Positions 7,428 to 14,035 of a DNA stretch of 22,613 nucleotides are shown piece after piece; the stretch's first letter is position 1; each line of letters starts with the position of its first letter. Made by a program: the position numbers and the translations under genes. Below the pieces are notes generated by a model. That model searched no databases. It had not been told where the DNA came from and was given only the letters and a program-made list of their open reading frames with translations. Origin of the DNA: DASVTR01 sp033855775 (GTDB lineage: Bacteria > Acidobacteriota > Blastocatellia > Pyrinomonadales > Pyrinomonadaceae); NCBI GenBank assembly GCA_033855775.1, contig JAWVFT010000131.1:1-22613 (forward strand), read 5' to 3'.

Positions 7428-7568
7428 ATGCTGACTATTCTGGCCTTTCTGATTCCGTCCCTGCTGGCGATTGGCCTCCTGGCTTACCTGCTCCTTGGCA
7501 TCATCATTTACCTGCACGGATTATACAAAGCCACGCCCGCTCAGCTTCAAAGCCACCCGTCCGCATAA
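7428..7568 (+). CDS. 46-residue hydrophobic membrane peptide
   Basis: The product begins MLTILAFLIPSLLAIGLLAY and continues LLLGIIIYLHGLYKATPAQL. It is one long or two closely spaced membrane segments with a short polar tail. ATG 7428 follows AGGA (7414-7417) at a spacing of ten, so translation is credible; the frame is open back to 7350 but without a better start. A short hairpin (7356-7376) lies upstream. No family is recognised. It could be a small membrane-protein modulator or toxin-like peptide, but there is no evidence for either role. Confidence 0.5.
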   Translation: MLTILAFLIPSLLAIGLLAYLLLGIIIYLHGLYKATPAQLQSHPSA

Positions 7569-7721
7569 TAATAACTGCGCAACCACCCGACACATACTCC
7601 CGCCCGCAGGCACAAAGATTCCAGTCAGCCAAATTCATCATTCCCATTCATACTGCTTAATCAAAAGGCTGGTGCCGAGGGCGGGACTCGAACCCGCACG
7701 ACCTTACGGTCAACGGATTTT

Positions 7722-8403
7722 CTTACCACTACGGCTTTCGCCGCCTGCGCTCAATCCACAGTTTGTGGTCTGGACTATACCTTCGCCTTTTGTTACGAAT
7801 ACACGTAATAGTCAGGCGGGAGCCGTCTAGTCTCTACACTTTTTTGGAGGGGAGCATGAAATTACGCAAGTACACAGAACAACAATTGTCAGAAGCAATC
7901 AAGAAATCAACTTCACTCGCTCAGACATTAAGTATACTTGGCGTAGCTCCTTATGGCGGGAATTATCATGTTTTAAGAAGAGCTATCAAGCACTTCGATT
8001 TAGATACTTCCCACTTTACCGGACAACTTTGGAATAAAGGGAAAACAATCGGCCCTAAGCAGCCTTTGCAGAAATATTTGAACAATGAGTTGCAAATAAG
8101 CTCCTGCAAATTGAAGGGGAGACTTTTATCAGAAGGTCTCTTGGAGCGAAGATGTTCAGAATGCCGGAACAGCAAATGGCTTAACGTTCCGATTCCTCTT
8201 GAACTGCATCACGTTAATGGAAACCGCACCGATAATCGCCTCGACAACTTACGACTACTTTGTCCTAATTGCCACGCCCTGACTCCGACTTATCGCGGCA
8301 AAAATATCTCCTCCAAACTTAGCTCGGTATCGCCATGTTAAAGGGTTCACCGAATTTGACTCCATTCACACCGGAGATTTCGCTCTGGGTGCTCAAGACA
8401 TCT
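7722..8403 (-). other. Self-splicing group I intron in tRNA-Leu(UAA)
   Basis: The 682-nt intron reads on the minus strand from 8403 to the terminal G at 7722. Core helices can be traced by eye: P1 exon CTT with GAG (8394-8392), keeping the U-G pair at the splice site; P2 CACC/GGTG; P3 GGAGTC (8363-8358) with GGCTCC (7824-7819); P4 TCGGT (8353-8349) with ACCGA (8328-8324); P7 GACTA (7832-7828) with TAGTC (7777-7773); P8 CGCCT/AGGCG; and a P9 hairpin CGGC-GAAA-GCCG (7743-7732). GGCGATACCGAGCTAAG and GTGTAGAGACTAGACGG match the conserved core blocks of the Anabaena tRNA-Leu intron as remembered. The HNH gene occupies the peripheral P6 region in the opposite orientation. Splicing is predicted, not shown. 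Confidence 0.92.
7856..8341 (+). CDS. HNH homing endonuclease, antisense inside the group I intron
   Basis: The 161-residue product has an N-terminal helical DNA-binding-like region (KYTEQQLSEAIKKS, then GGNYHVLRRAIKHF and TSHFTGQLWNKGK). A C-terminal zinc-stabilised HNH nuclease follows: C100/C103, LELHHVNGN (His-118/119, Asn-121/123), TDNRLDNLRLL, and CPNCH (C136, C139, H140), ending near TPTYRGKN. Proteins with this architecture are common in phages and group I introns. It would cut intron-less tRNA-Leu alleles so the intron spreads by repair. ATG 7856 follows a strong GGAGG (7846-7850). The gene is AT-richer than its surroundings. It is oriented opposite to the tRNA and intron, so its mRNA is antisense to the ribozyme. 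The coding region looks intact. Confidence 0.9.
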   Translation: MKLRKYTEQQLSEAIKKSTSLAQTLSILGVAPYGGNYHVLRRAIKHFDLDTSHFTGQLWNKGKTIGPKQPLQKYLNNELQISSCKLKGRLLSEGLLERRCSECRNSKWLNVPIPLELHHVNGNRTDNRLDNLRLLCPNCHALTPTYRGKNISSKLSSVSPC

Positions 8404-8450
8404 AAGTCCGTCGCGTCTGCCATTCCGCCACCCCGGCACCTGTCCGAAGA

Positions 8451-8479
8451 AGATAACACGCGATTTCAGTAGATTCCAA
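8451..8479 (-). promoter_or_regulatory. Promoter of the tRNA-Leu gene
   Basis: Read on the minus strand, TTGGAA (plus 8474-8479) and TTATCT (plus 8451-8456) are separated by exactly 17 bases. The tRNA begins 13 bases beyond the -10 element. The fit to a sigma-70 promoter is good. Confidence 0.65.
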
Positions 8480-8482
8480 TTC

Positions 8483-8511
8483 TTCACACTCTGTCGGCGC
8501 GGTGTTAGAAT
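8483..8511 (+). promoter_or_regulatory. Promoter of the fur-family gene
   Basis: TTCACA (8483-8488) and TAGAAT (8506-8511) are separated by 17 bases. Transcription would start near 8518, which argues against the ATG at 8512 as the fur start. Its -35 lies only three bases from the -35 of the divergent tRNA promoter. Confidence 0.6.
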
Positions 8512-8550
8512 ATGCTTGCTCCAAAAATGCGACAGGACAATCAGCACTCG

Positions 8551-9057
8551 ATGAAGACTATGACCGAAGAGCAGGAAGTATTTCTCAAGCATATACAGAA
8601 GGCCGGACTCAAACGCACGGCCCAACGCGACCTGATATTGGATGTGTTTCTGCGCACCGAACAACATCTGACCAGCGAAGACCTCTATCGTTTAGTGCAG
8701 GCCGAAGACCCCAACATCGGACACACGACCGTCTATCGCACGCTCAAGCTACTGACCGATGCGGGGCTGGCGCGCGAAGTGCGCTTCGGCGACAATCGCA
8801 CGCGCTACGAGCACAACTATAAACACCAGCATCACGACCACATGATTTGCACGGAATGCGGGCTCACCATAGAGTTTTACTCCGCCGAACTGGAAGCGAT
8901 ACAGGACGCCATCGCCGCCAAGCATCGCTTTGAGCCGACCTATCATTCGTTGCGCATCAACGGCATCTGCGTCGATTGCCGCAGGCAGGCGCGCGAGCGC
9001 AAAAAAGAGGAAGCGACCGCGCAGCCGCACGTTCATCTAGCCGTCGCGCACGACTGA
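8551..9057 (+). CDS. fur: Fur-family metal-responsive repressor
   Basis: The 168-residue product is a Fur-type transcription factor. It has an N-terminal winged helix (AGLKRTAQRDLILDVF, then IGHTTVYRTLKLL), then the metal-binding HQHHDHMICTECG block and a dimerisation domain with HSLRINGICVDC. CTECG and CVDC supply the structural zinc cysteines. The TVYRTL recognition helix, GLTIEF segment and IAAKH segment fit Fur better than Zur, but PerR or Zur specificity cannot be excluded. A His-containing tail (PHVHLAVAHD) follows. ATG 8551 is chosen because the predicted transcript begins near 8518; ATG 8512 (upstream of that) and 8527 or 8560 are alternatives. No clear Fur box is seen at its promoter. 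Confidence 0.9.
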   Translation: MKTMTEEQEVFLKHIQKAGLKRTAQRDLILDVFLRTEQHLTSEDLYRLVQAEDPNIGHTTVYRTLKLLTDAGLAREVRFGDNRTRYEHNYKHQHHDHMICTECGLTIEFYSAELEAIQDAIAAKHRFEPTYHSLRINGICVDCRRQARERKKEEATAQPHVHLAVAHD

Positions 9058-9181
9058 ACCAAGTCGAAAGTCGAAAGTCCAATGTCCAATGTCCAAAGTC
9101 AAGAATCATCTTCTTGACTTTGGACATTGGACATTGGACTTTCGACTCTTGCTCTTTGGAGATTGGACTTTCGACTTGGTT
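9057..9181. repeat. Long palindrome built from heptamers
   Basis: Arms at 9070-9105 and 9111-9146 are perfectly complementary over 36 bp with a 5-base loop. An outer pair, 9057-9072 with 9166-9181 (AACCAAGTCGAAAGTC and its complement), adds a second nested layer. The arms are made of 7-base units such as GTCCAAT and GTCCAAA. The structure starts at the last base of the fur stop codon. It could end transcription or be a mobile or regulatory repeat. Confidence 0.9.
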
Positions 9182-9248
9182 AAGGTGTAATTTTCAAACA
9201 GTCTTCCCCTGTCATAATTTTGGTTGACGCTGCCGAGGGCGCGCAGCA

Positions 9249-9836
9249 ATGGATGAGCAGATGAGTGTAGACATCAGGTTTGAGCCGGAGGGGCGCAACG
9301 GCGTCATCGCGGAAGGGACGTATCTGTGGGACGCTGCGAAGCGTCTGGGCGTTCGCCTGCCCTCGGAGTGTGAGGGTCGCGGCGAGTGCGACACCTGCGC
9401 CGTGGTGGTCGTAGAAGGCGCGACGCTGCTGTCGTCTTTGACGGAGGCCGAGCGCGAGCGTTTGAGTCCTGAACGGCTGGCGGCTGGCGAGCGGCTCGCC
9501 TGCCAGTCGAAGGTCGAGCGCGGCGGCGAGTTGGTCTTGCGTCCCGTCCCGGTCACGGAGCGCGCCGAGACGACGCAGGAAACCGTCAAAGAATTGCGCA
9601 AAGAATTTAAAGAGTTGCCGCTGGAAAAGAAGCTGGCCACGCTGGTCGAGCTTGAGGCCGTGACGATGTTTCAAACGCTGAGCGCGCTGGCCGATGCTCC
9701 GTATAAGATTGCGGGAAAGCTGCTGGACTTGATGGCCGGGCGCGGGCGCCTCTTGAGCCAGCGCGAGCGCGAGGCGCGTCGTCCAACCGAGCATCGCCCG
9801 CCTGAGAGCGCGGAGCCGCCGCAAGAAGGAGCCTGA
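9249..9836 (+). CDS. [2Fe-2S] ferredoxin-like protein with C-terminal helical extension
   Basis: The first 100 residues form a plant-type ferredoxin domain. The cluster motif CEGRGECDTC (C-x5-C-x2-C) is followed by the distal cysteine in RLACQSKV, and the fold carries one [2Fe-2S] cluster for electron transfer. A charged linker follows, then a helical region (LEKKLATLVELEAVTMFQTL) and a Pro/Glu/Arg-rich tail not found in ordinary ferredoxins. Electron-transfer partners are unknown and no reductase lies beside it. ATG 9249 follows GAGGG at a spacing of about nine; ATG 9261 is the alternative. It is probably cytoplasmic. Confidence 0.82.
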   Translation: MDEQMSVDIRFEPEGRNGVIAEGTYLWDAAKRLGVRLPSECEGRGECDTCAVVVVEGATLLSSLTEAERERLSPERLAAGERLACQSKVERGGELVLRPVPVTERAETTQETVKELRKEFKELPLEKKLATLVELEAVTMFQTLSALADAPYKIAGKLLDLMAGRGRLLSQREREARRPTEHRPPESAEPPQEGA

Positions 9837-10118
9837 GCCTTGACGCCGGACGGAAGCCTGCAACGGCGATAGCTCTCTGCTGCCCGCGCAAACGAGTTAG
9901 CGACGAAGAAAGTCGCCGGTTGTTATCGCCCGACGGGCGCGTTGACGAACGGCCAGAGCTTGAGGCGGAAGCCATCTCGGCGAGAGTTTGACTAACGCCG
10001 TCCTCTTTCGCGCCGCGAAGTTTATCGTAAACAATCGCTCCGAATTTTTATTGGAAACAAGTTGACTAACCATGCTCGAATAGCTGCTCTTTCATCTCAC
10101 GCCACAGCGGAAAATCCA

Positions 10119-11180
10119 ATGCCGAATAGATTCCAACCCCTGCGCCTTGACACACGATGGAACGGGCGGGCGCGCGTCTCCGGCCTGCTCGCGCTGGCTC
10201 TCTTCGTCGCGCTCAGCGTGTCGGCCTGCCGCAGCGAGACGACGAGCAACGGCAATAACGCGACGCAGAACGCTGCGCCGCCGACTGCTTCGCCTTCACC
10301 TGCGCCGCCGCAACTGTCCGCCTTCGACGGCTCGCGCGCCTTCACGCATGTCAGCAAGCAGGTCGAGTTCGGGCCGCGTCCCGCAGGCTCTTCGGAGTTG
10401 GCGCGAACGCGCGAATACCTGACAAGCGAGTTGAAGTCTTACGGCTTGAACGTGACGCAGGATGAATGGCGCGCGACCACGCCCGTCGGCCAGCGGCAGA
10501 TGGTCAACCTTGTGGCAGAGTTGCCGGGCGAGTCGAATCAAGTGGTCATCATTTCCAGTCACTACGACACGAAGCTGTACAAGGAGTTTCGCTTTGTAGG
10601 GGCCAACGACGGCGGCTCTTCGACGGGAGCGTTGCTGGAAATCGCGCGCGTCATGGCCGCCGCCAAACAGAAGCCGCGCCTCACTTACTGGTTTGTCTTC
10701 TTTGACGGCGAAGAAGCTTTCTGCGCGGAGTGGGACCAATGTCGCAACCCGGACGGGCCGGACAATACTTACGGCAGCCGCCATTTCGTCGCTCAACTGA
10801 AATCGCGCAACGAGCTACAGCGTGTCGGCGCGATGATTCTGCTGGACATGATGGGCTACAAAGACCTGCAACTCGGGCGCAATAACATCATGAGCACGCG
10901 CTGGCTCATTGACACCATCTGGCAGACGGCGCGCGAGTTGGGCCACGACGACGTGTTCGTTGACGGCGAGGAAGATTGCGACGGCGACGATTGCACGCCG
11001 TTTCTACAGGAAGGCATTGATTCGATAGACATCATCCAACTCGGCAGCTATCCGTACTGGCACAGGCCCGAAGACACGCTCGATAAAATCTCTCCGCGCA
11101 GCCTGAAGGTTGCCGGCGATGTCTTGCTCGCCAGCCTCCCGCGCATAGAGGAACGCTTGCTGAGCCGCGCGCAGAAATAA
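10119..11180 (+). CDS. M28-family zinc peptidase / glutaminyl cyclotransferase-like lipoprotein
   Basis: The 353-residue product has a basic N terminus, a hydrophobic segment and a lipobox ending LSVSAC, so it is a predicted lipoprotein. A low-complexity Asn/Thr/Pro linker follows. The catalytic domain shows SSHYDTK, GANDGGSSTGALLEIAR, FFDGEEAF, LLDMMGYKDLQL and YPYWHRPEDTLDKIS. The Asp of GAND, Glu of GEEAF and His of YWH match the metal ligands of glutaminyl-peptide cyclotransferase-like M28 proteins. It would act outside the cytoplasm on peptides, as an aminopeptidase or as an N-terminal glutamine cyclase. An acidic two-Cys segment (EEDCDGDDC) could form a disulfide. ATG 10119 places the signal well; the frame is open upstream to TTG 10062. 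Confidence 0.85.
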   Translation: MPNRFQPLRLDTRWNGRARVSGLLALALFVALSVSACRSETTSNGNNATQNAAPPTASPSPAPPQLSAFDGSRAFTHVSKQVEFGPRPAGSSELARTREYLTSELKSYGLNVTQDEWRATTPVGQRQMVNLVAELPGESNQVVIISSHYDTKLYKEFRFVGANDGGSSTGALLEIARVMAAAKQKPRLTYWFVFFDGEEAFCAEWDQCRNPDGPDNTYGSRHFVAQLKSRNELQRVGAMILLDMMGYKDLQLGRNNIMSTRWLIDTIWQTARELGHDDVFVDGEEDCDGDDCTPFLQEGIDSIDIIQLGSYPYWHRPEDTLDKISPRSLKVAGDVLLASLPRIEERLLSRAQK

Positions 11181-11304
11181 GAGAGCGGTCTGAGAAGCGG
11201 GAACGCCTTCCGCTGCCTGCGACGAGAGAAGGAAGAAACGAATGAACAGCGCGAGCGACGATGGCCGGACTTGAGATTTGTTCATCAAAGGAAAGGAGCG
11301 TGAC

Positions 11305-11745
11305 ATGCTTAAAGCATCCGACATTTTAGTCCCCGTGGATTTCTCGCCGTGCTCTGTGAACGCCGTGCGCGCCGCCGCCGCCATCGTCGCGCCCGACGGC
11401 GACCTGACGCTGCTGCACGTCGTCGATCAGGACTTTATAGACGACGGCGTGGCGGCCAGCCTCGGCTCTTCCGAAGAGATTACGACGCGGCTGCGCGAGC
11501 GCGCCGACATCAATTTCAACAGCTTGCTTGAGGGACTCGAAATAGGCGAAGTCAACATCGAACGGATGATTGTCGTCGGCATCCCTTTCGTCGAGATTTT
11601 GAAAATCGCGCGTGACCTTGATTTGCCGATGATTGTGATGGGCGTGCGCGGACGTTCCAGCCCGCCCGAAGAAGTGTTGTTCGGCTCGACCGCCGAGAAA
11701 GTCTTGCGCGGCACACGCGTGCCAGTGCTGTGCGTGCCGTTTTAG
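11305..11745 (+). CDS. Universal stress protein, UspA family
   Basis: The 146-residue product is a single Usp domain. It starts with ILVPVDFSPCSVNAV and ends with the nucleotide-binding signature GVRGRSSPPEEVLFGSTAEKV region followed by VPVLCVPF. The G-x2-G-x-GST pattern suggests an ATP-binding type. ATG 11305 is supported by AAAGGAG six bases upstream. The next gene begins 33 bases after its stop, so the two are likely cotranscribed. It is cytoplasmic; the client or signal is unknown. Confidence 0.9.
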   Translation: MLKASDILVPVDFSPCSVNAVRAAAAIVAPDGDLTLLHVVDQDFIDDGVAASLGSSEEITTRLRERADINFNSLLEGLEIGEVNIERMIVVGIPFVEILKIARDLDLPMIVMGVRGRSSPPEEVLFGSTAEKVLRGTRVPVLCVPF

Positions 11746-11777
11746 TGGATTTCTTTTTTCAAGGAGAGCAAAGGGAG

Positions 11778-12128
11778 ATGATGGATCATCATGCGGAGAC
11801 GGTGATTGTGCGCGGCGACCATGCCGCGAGCGGCGAGCGTGGCGAGAAGTTGCTGGTCAACGGCCAGCACATGGCGATGCGTTTGTGGGAACGCGAAGCG
11901 GCAGGAACGAAAAAGCCTGAGCACGTTAATCCTTACGAGTATGTCGCGTATGTGATTGAAGGCGCGGTGCGCCTGACGCTGGACGGGCATACCTTCGACG
12001 TGCGGCGTGGCGATAGCTATTGCGTCCCGGCTGACGCGCCCTACTCTTTGGAGATTCTTGAGGAAGCCACTATCGTTGAAGCCACGATGCCTTCCGACCG
12101 CGGCCCCGTCACGCTCGGAGAGAAATAG
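11778..12128 (+). CDS. Small cupin-domain protein
   Basis: The 116-residue product is one cupin barrel: EHVNPYEYVAYVIEGAVRLTLDG covers the first conserved motif and GDSYCVPADAPYSLEI the second. Metal-ligand His residues are partly conserved (EHVNPYEY). Such small cupins bind metals, sugars or small acids, and no ligand can be assigned. ATG 11778 follows AAGGAG (11761-11766) at 11 bases; ATG 11781 is equally possible. Its stop abuts the next start (TAGATG), so it is translationally coupled to the dehydrogenase and may serve the same metabolic step. Confidence 0.85.
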   Translation: MMDHHAETVIVRGDHAASGERGEKLLVNGQHMAMRLWEREAAGTKKPEHVNPYEYVAYVIEGAVRLTLDGHTFDVRRGDSYCVPADAPYSLEILEEATIVEATMPSDRGPVTLGEK

Positions 12129-13193
12129 ATGGGCGAGACGAAACGCATCGCCGTCATCCCCGGCGACGGCATCGGCGTCGAAGTCACTGCCGAAGCCGTC
12201 CGTCTTCTCGAAGCCTTGCGCGAGACGCACGGCGTCGAGCTTGAGCTACAGCATTTCGATTGGGGCGCGGAGAGATACTTGCGCGACGGCGTGACGCTGC
12301 CCGACGGTGCGCTCAAGATGTTGACGGATGAGTTTGACGCTATCCTCGCCGGAGCGTTCGGCGATCCGCGCGTGCCTTCCAATAAACACGCCGAAGACAT
12401 CCTGCTCGGCATGCGGCGCGGGCTTGACCTCTACATCAACCTGCGGCCCGTTCGCCTGCTCGACGCGCGACTGACGCCGCTCAAGGAACGTCAAGTCAGC
12501 GATATTGACTTCGTTGTCTTTCGTGAAAATACGGAGGGCGCATACTGCGGCGCGGGCGGCTTCTTCAAGAAAGGAACGCCCGACGAGATTGCCACGCAGG
12601 AGGAATTGAACACGCGCGGCGGCGTCGAGCGCATCATCACAGCCGCCTTCGAGTATGCCCGCGCGCACAATCGCAAGCGCGTGACGATGGCCGACAAGTC
12701 GAACGTTCAACGCTTCGGCGGCGACCTCTGGCAGCGCGTCTTCAAGGAAGTCGCGGCGGGCTTCGCTGAGGTTGAAGCCAATCACCAGTATGTTGACGCG
12801 ATGGCGATGTTCATGATTCAGAATCCGGCGCAGTACGATGTCGTCGTCACCAACAACCTGTTCGGCGACATCCTGACGGATTTAGGCGCGGCCTTGCAGG
12901 GCGGCCTCGGCCTCGCCGCTTCCGGCAATCTGCATCCGGGCCGCGTCTCGCTCTTTGAGCCTGTGCATGGCAGCGCGCCGCCGCTGGCCGGAAAAAATTT
13001 GGCCAATCCGGTCGGCTCTATTCTGACCGCGGCGATGATGTTAGAATACCTTGGATTTGACGCCGCGAGCCTCGCGGTTGAAACGGCAGTTCGAGCAGCC
13101 GTCACAGAGCGCGCGACGACGCGCGACCTCGGCGGCTCGCTCAACACGACGGAAGCCGGGGCCGCGATTCGGCAGCGAATCGCAAGCAAGTAA
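12129..13193 (+). CDS. 3-isopropylmalate/isocitrate dehydrogenase-family enzyme
   Basis: The 354-residue product belongs to the NAD(P)-dependent beta-decarboxylating dehydrogenases. It has IAVIPGDGIGVEV at the N terminus, RRGLDLYINLRPVRLL (substrate arginines), FRENTEGAYCG, the MADKSNV lysine region, and NNLFGDILTDLGAALQGGLG, which includes the metal-binding Asp. FEPVHGSAPPLAGKNLANP forms the cofactor site. Length and LDLYINLRP suit isopropylmalate dehydrogenase (LeuB), but tartrate or malate dehydrogenase relatives share these motifs, and no other leucine genes are nearby. The start codon directly follows the cupin stop. Confidence 0.88.
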   Translation: MGETKRIAVIPGDGIGVEVTAEAVRLLEALRETHGVELELQHFDWGAERYLRDGVTLPDGALKMLTDEFDAILAGAFGDPRVPSNKHAEDILLGMRRGLDLYINLRPVRLLDARLTPLKERQVSDIDFVVFRENTEGAYCGAGGFFKKGTPDEIATQEELNTRGGVERIITAAFEYARAHNRKRVTMADKSNVQRFGGDLWQRVFKEVAAGFAEVEANHQYVDAMAMFMIQNPAQYDVVVTNNLFGDILTDLGAALQGGLGLAASGNLHPGRVSLFEPVHGSAPPLAGKNLANPVGSILTAAMMLEYLGFDAASLAVETAVRAAVTERATTRDLGGSLNTTEAGAAIRQRIASK

Positions 13194-13216
13194 TTGGTCG
13201 CAAGTTTCAGGTTTAG

Positions 13217-13271
13217 GGTTTCAGGTTCTGAGTCCTTAACTTGAAAGCTGAAATTTTTCGCACCTGAAACC
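13217..13271. repeat. Inverted repeat between dehydrogenase and TPR gene
   Basis: GGTTTCAGGT (13217-13226) is complementary to ACCTGAAACC (13262-13271). The 5' side is part of a run of related heptamers (TTTCAGG, TTTAGGG). The right arm ends four bases before the next start codon. It belongs to the same style of element as the palindromes at 9057 and 14036. Confidence 0.7.
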
Positions 13272-13275
13272 GAGC

Positions 13276-14028
13276 ATGAATAGTCAGGGAAGAGAAGCCG
13301 CGCAGAGATTGTTGGCCATCCTCGTCATCGTGGCGATGTTGGGTGTCATGGGGATTCCGTTTTCGGTGATTATCTTTTTCGCCACCGTCACCTACTTTAT
13401 CTGGCGCGCGATTCAGCAATCGGAACGGCAGGACACGGGACGCATCTTCGAGTTTTACATCCGCGCTAACGACATCCTGCGCGACGAAGAGCGACACTGG
13501 TTCGGCTTTGAGATTTCCGAAGTCATCGAACGCGGCGAGCGCGTCCTGCACTCGATGACAGACCCGCCGCCGCTCATCTACTACGCGCTCGGCGCGCTCT
13601 ACCAGCAGGTCGGCGACCACGAAGCGGCCATCGAGCATCTCTCCTTCGTCGTGGACAAAGAGCAATCGGACGAGCGGCAACGGTTCACGCCTTCGCCTGA
13701 ACTACGTCGCTACGTTCACATCCTGCGCAAGCTCGAACGTGAGCCGACGGAAGCTCCGCAGACGATGGCCGCCATCCGCAGCCTTGACCGCGCCCGCCGT
13801 CATCACGCCGCCGAACTGCTGGCGCAGAGCCGCGAGCAACTGCGCACCGTCGGCCAGATTGCGCAGCCGCAGCCAGCCGCTCAACCCGCGCTGAAAGAGA
13901 GCGCGATGCCAACGACCGACGCGGCCCGCAAGGCTGCCGCCGCCAGGCGTCCGGCCACGCTCGTCGCCCCGCCGCCCATCGCCGAAGTCCTGCGCGATGT
14001 CTACGAAGAAGAGAAGAAGACGGCTTAA
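13276..14028 (+). CDS. Membrane-anchored TPR-like protein
   Basis: The 250-residue product has an N-terminal membrane segment of one or two passes (LLAILVIVAMLGVMGIPFSV then IIFFATVTYFIW). A helical region follows with a recognisable tetratricopeptide-like unit (YYALGALYQQVGDHEAAIEH LSF, about residues 100-122). The C-terminal part is Ala/Pro/Gln-rich and looks disordered. It may scaffold protein contacts at the membrane. It precedes the kinase gene, with a palindrome in between, so cotranscription is uncertain. The right arm of the upstream inverted repeat covers the usual ribosome binding site position. Confidence 0.75.
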   Translation: MNSQGREAAQRLLAILVIVAMLGVMGIPFSVIIFFATVTYFIWRAIQQSERQDTGRIFEFYIRANDILRDEERHWFGFEISEVIERGERVLHSMTDPPPLIYYALGALYQQVGDHEAAIEHLSFVVDKEQSDERQRFTPSPELRRYVHILRKLEREPTEAPQTMAAIRSLDRARRHHAAELLAQSREQLRTVGQIAQPQPAAQPALKESAMPTTDAARKAAAARRPATLVAPPPIAEVLRDVYEEEKKTA

Positions 14029-14035
14029 CAAATAA

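Larger units (their letters stand above)
7670..8437 (-). tRNA. tRNA-Leu(UAA), interrupted by a group I intron
   Basis: On the minus strand the 5' exon is 8437-8404 and the 3' exon is 7721-7670. Joined, they give an 86-nt class II tRNA. Its parts are acceptor GCCGGGG/CCTCGGC (one G-U pair), D arm GCGGAATGGCAGACGC, anticodon stem ACGGA/TCCGT, loop CTTAAAA with anticodon TAA, variable arm GACC-GTAA-GGTC, T arm GCGGG-TTCGAGT-CCCGC, A73 and an encoded CCA. The intron enters between anticodon bases U34 and A35, the same place as the well-known cyanobacterial/plastid tRNA-Leu intron. Read naively, each half looks like a broken tRNA. A sigma-70-like promoter lies upstream (8451-8479). Confidence 0.93.

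Noticed and set aside
7670..7721. Partial tRNA or attachment-site remnant from an integrated element
   Set aside because: The missing 5' half is present at 8404-8437 and the interval contains group I core helices, so an intron explains it better than integration into a tRNA end.
8483..8550. Fur box at the fur promoter
   Set aside because: No sequence close to the GATAATGATAATCATTATC consensus is seen.
8347..8667. Minus-strand open frame across the tRNA 5' exon and fur promoter
   Set aside because: It covers the tRNA exon and both promoters, so it is explained by those features.
9057..9181. CRISPR-like array
   Set aside because: The repeats are 7-base units in a palindrome with no spacers of regular length and no cas genes.
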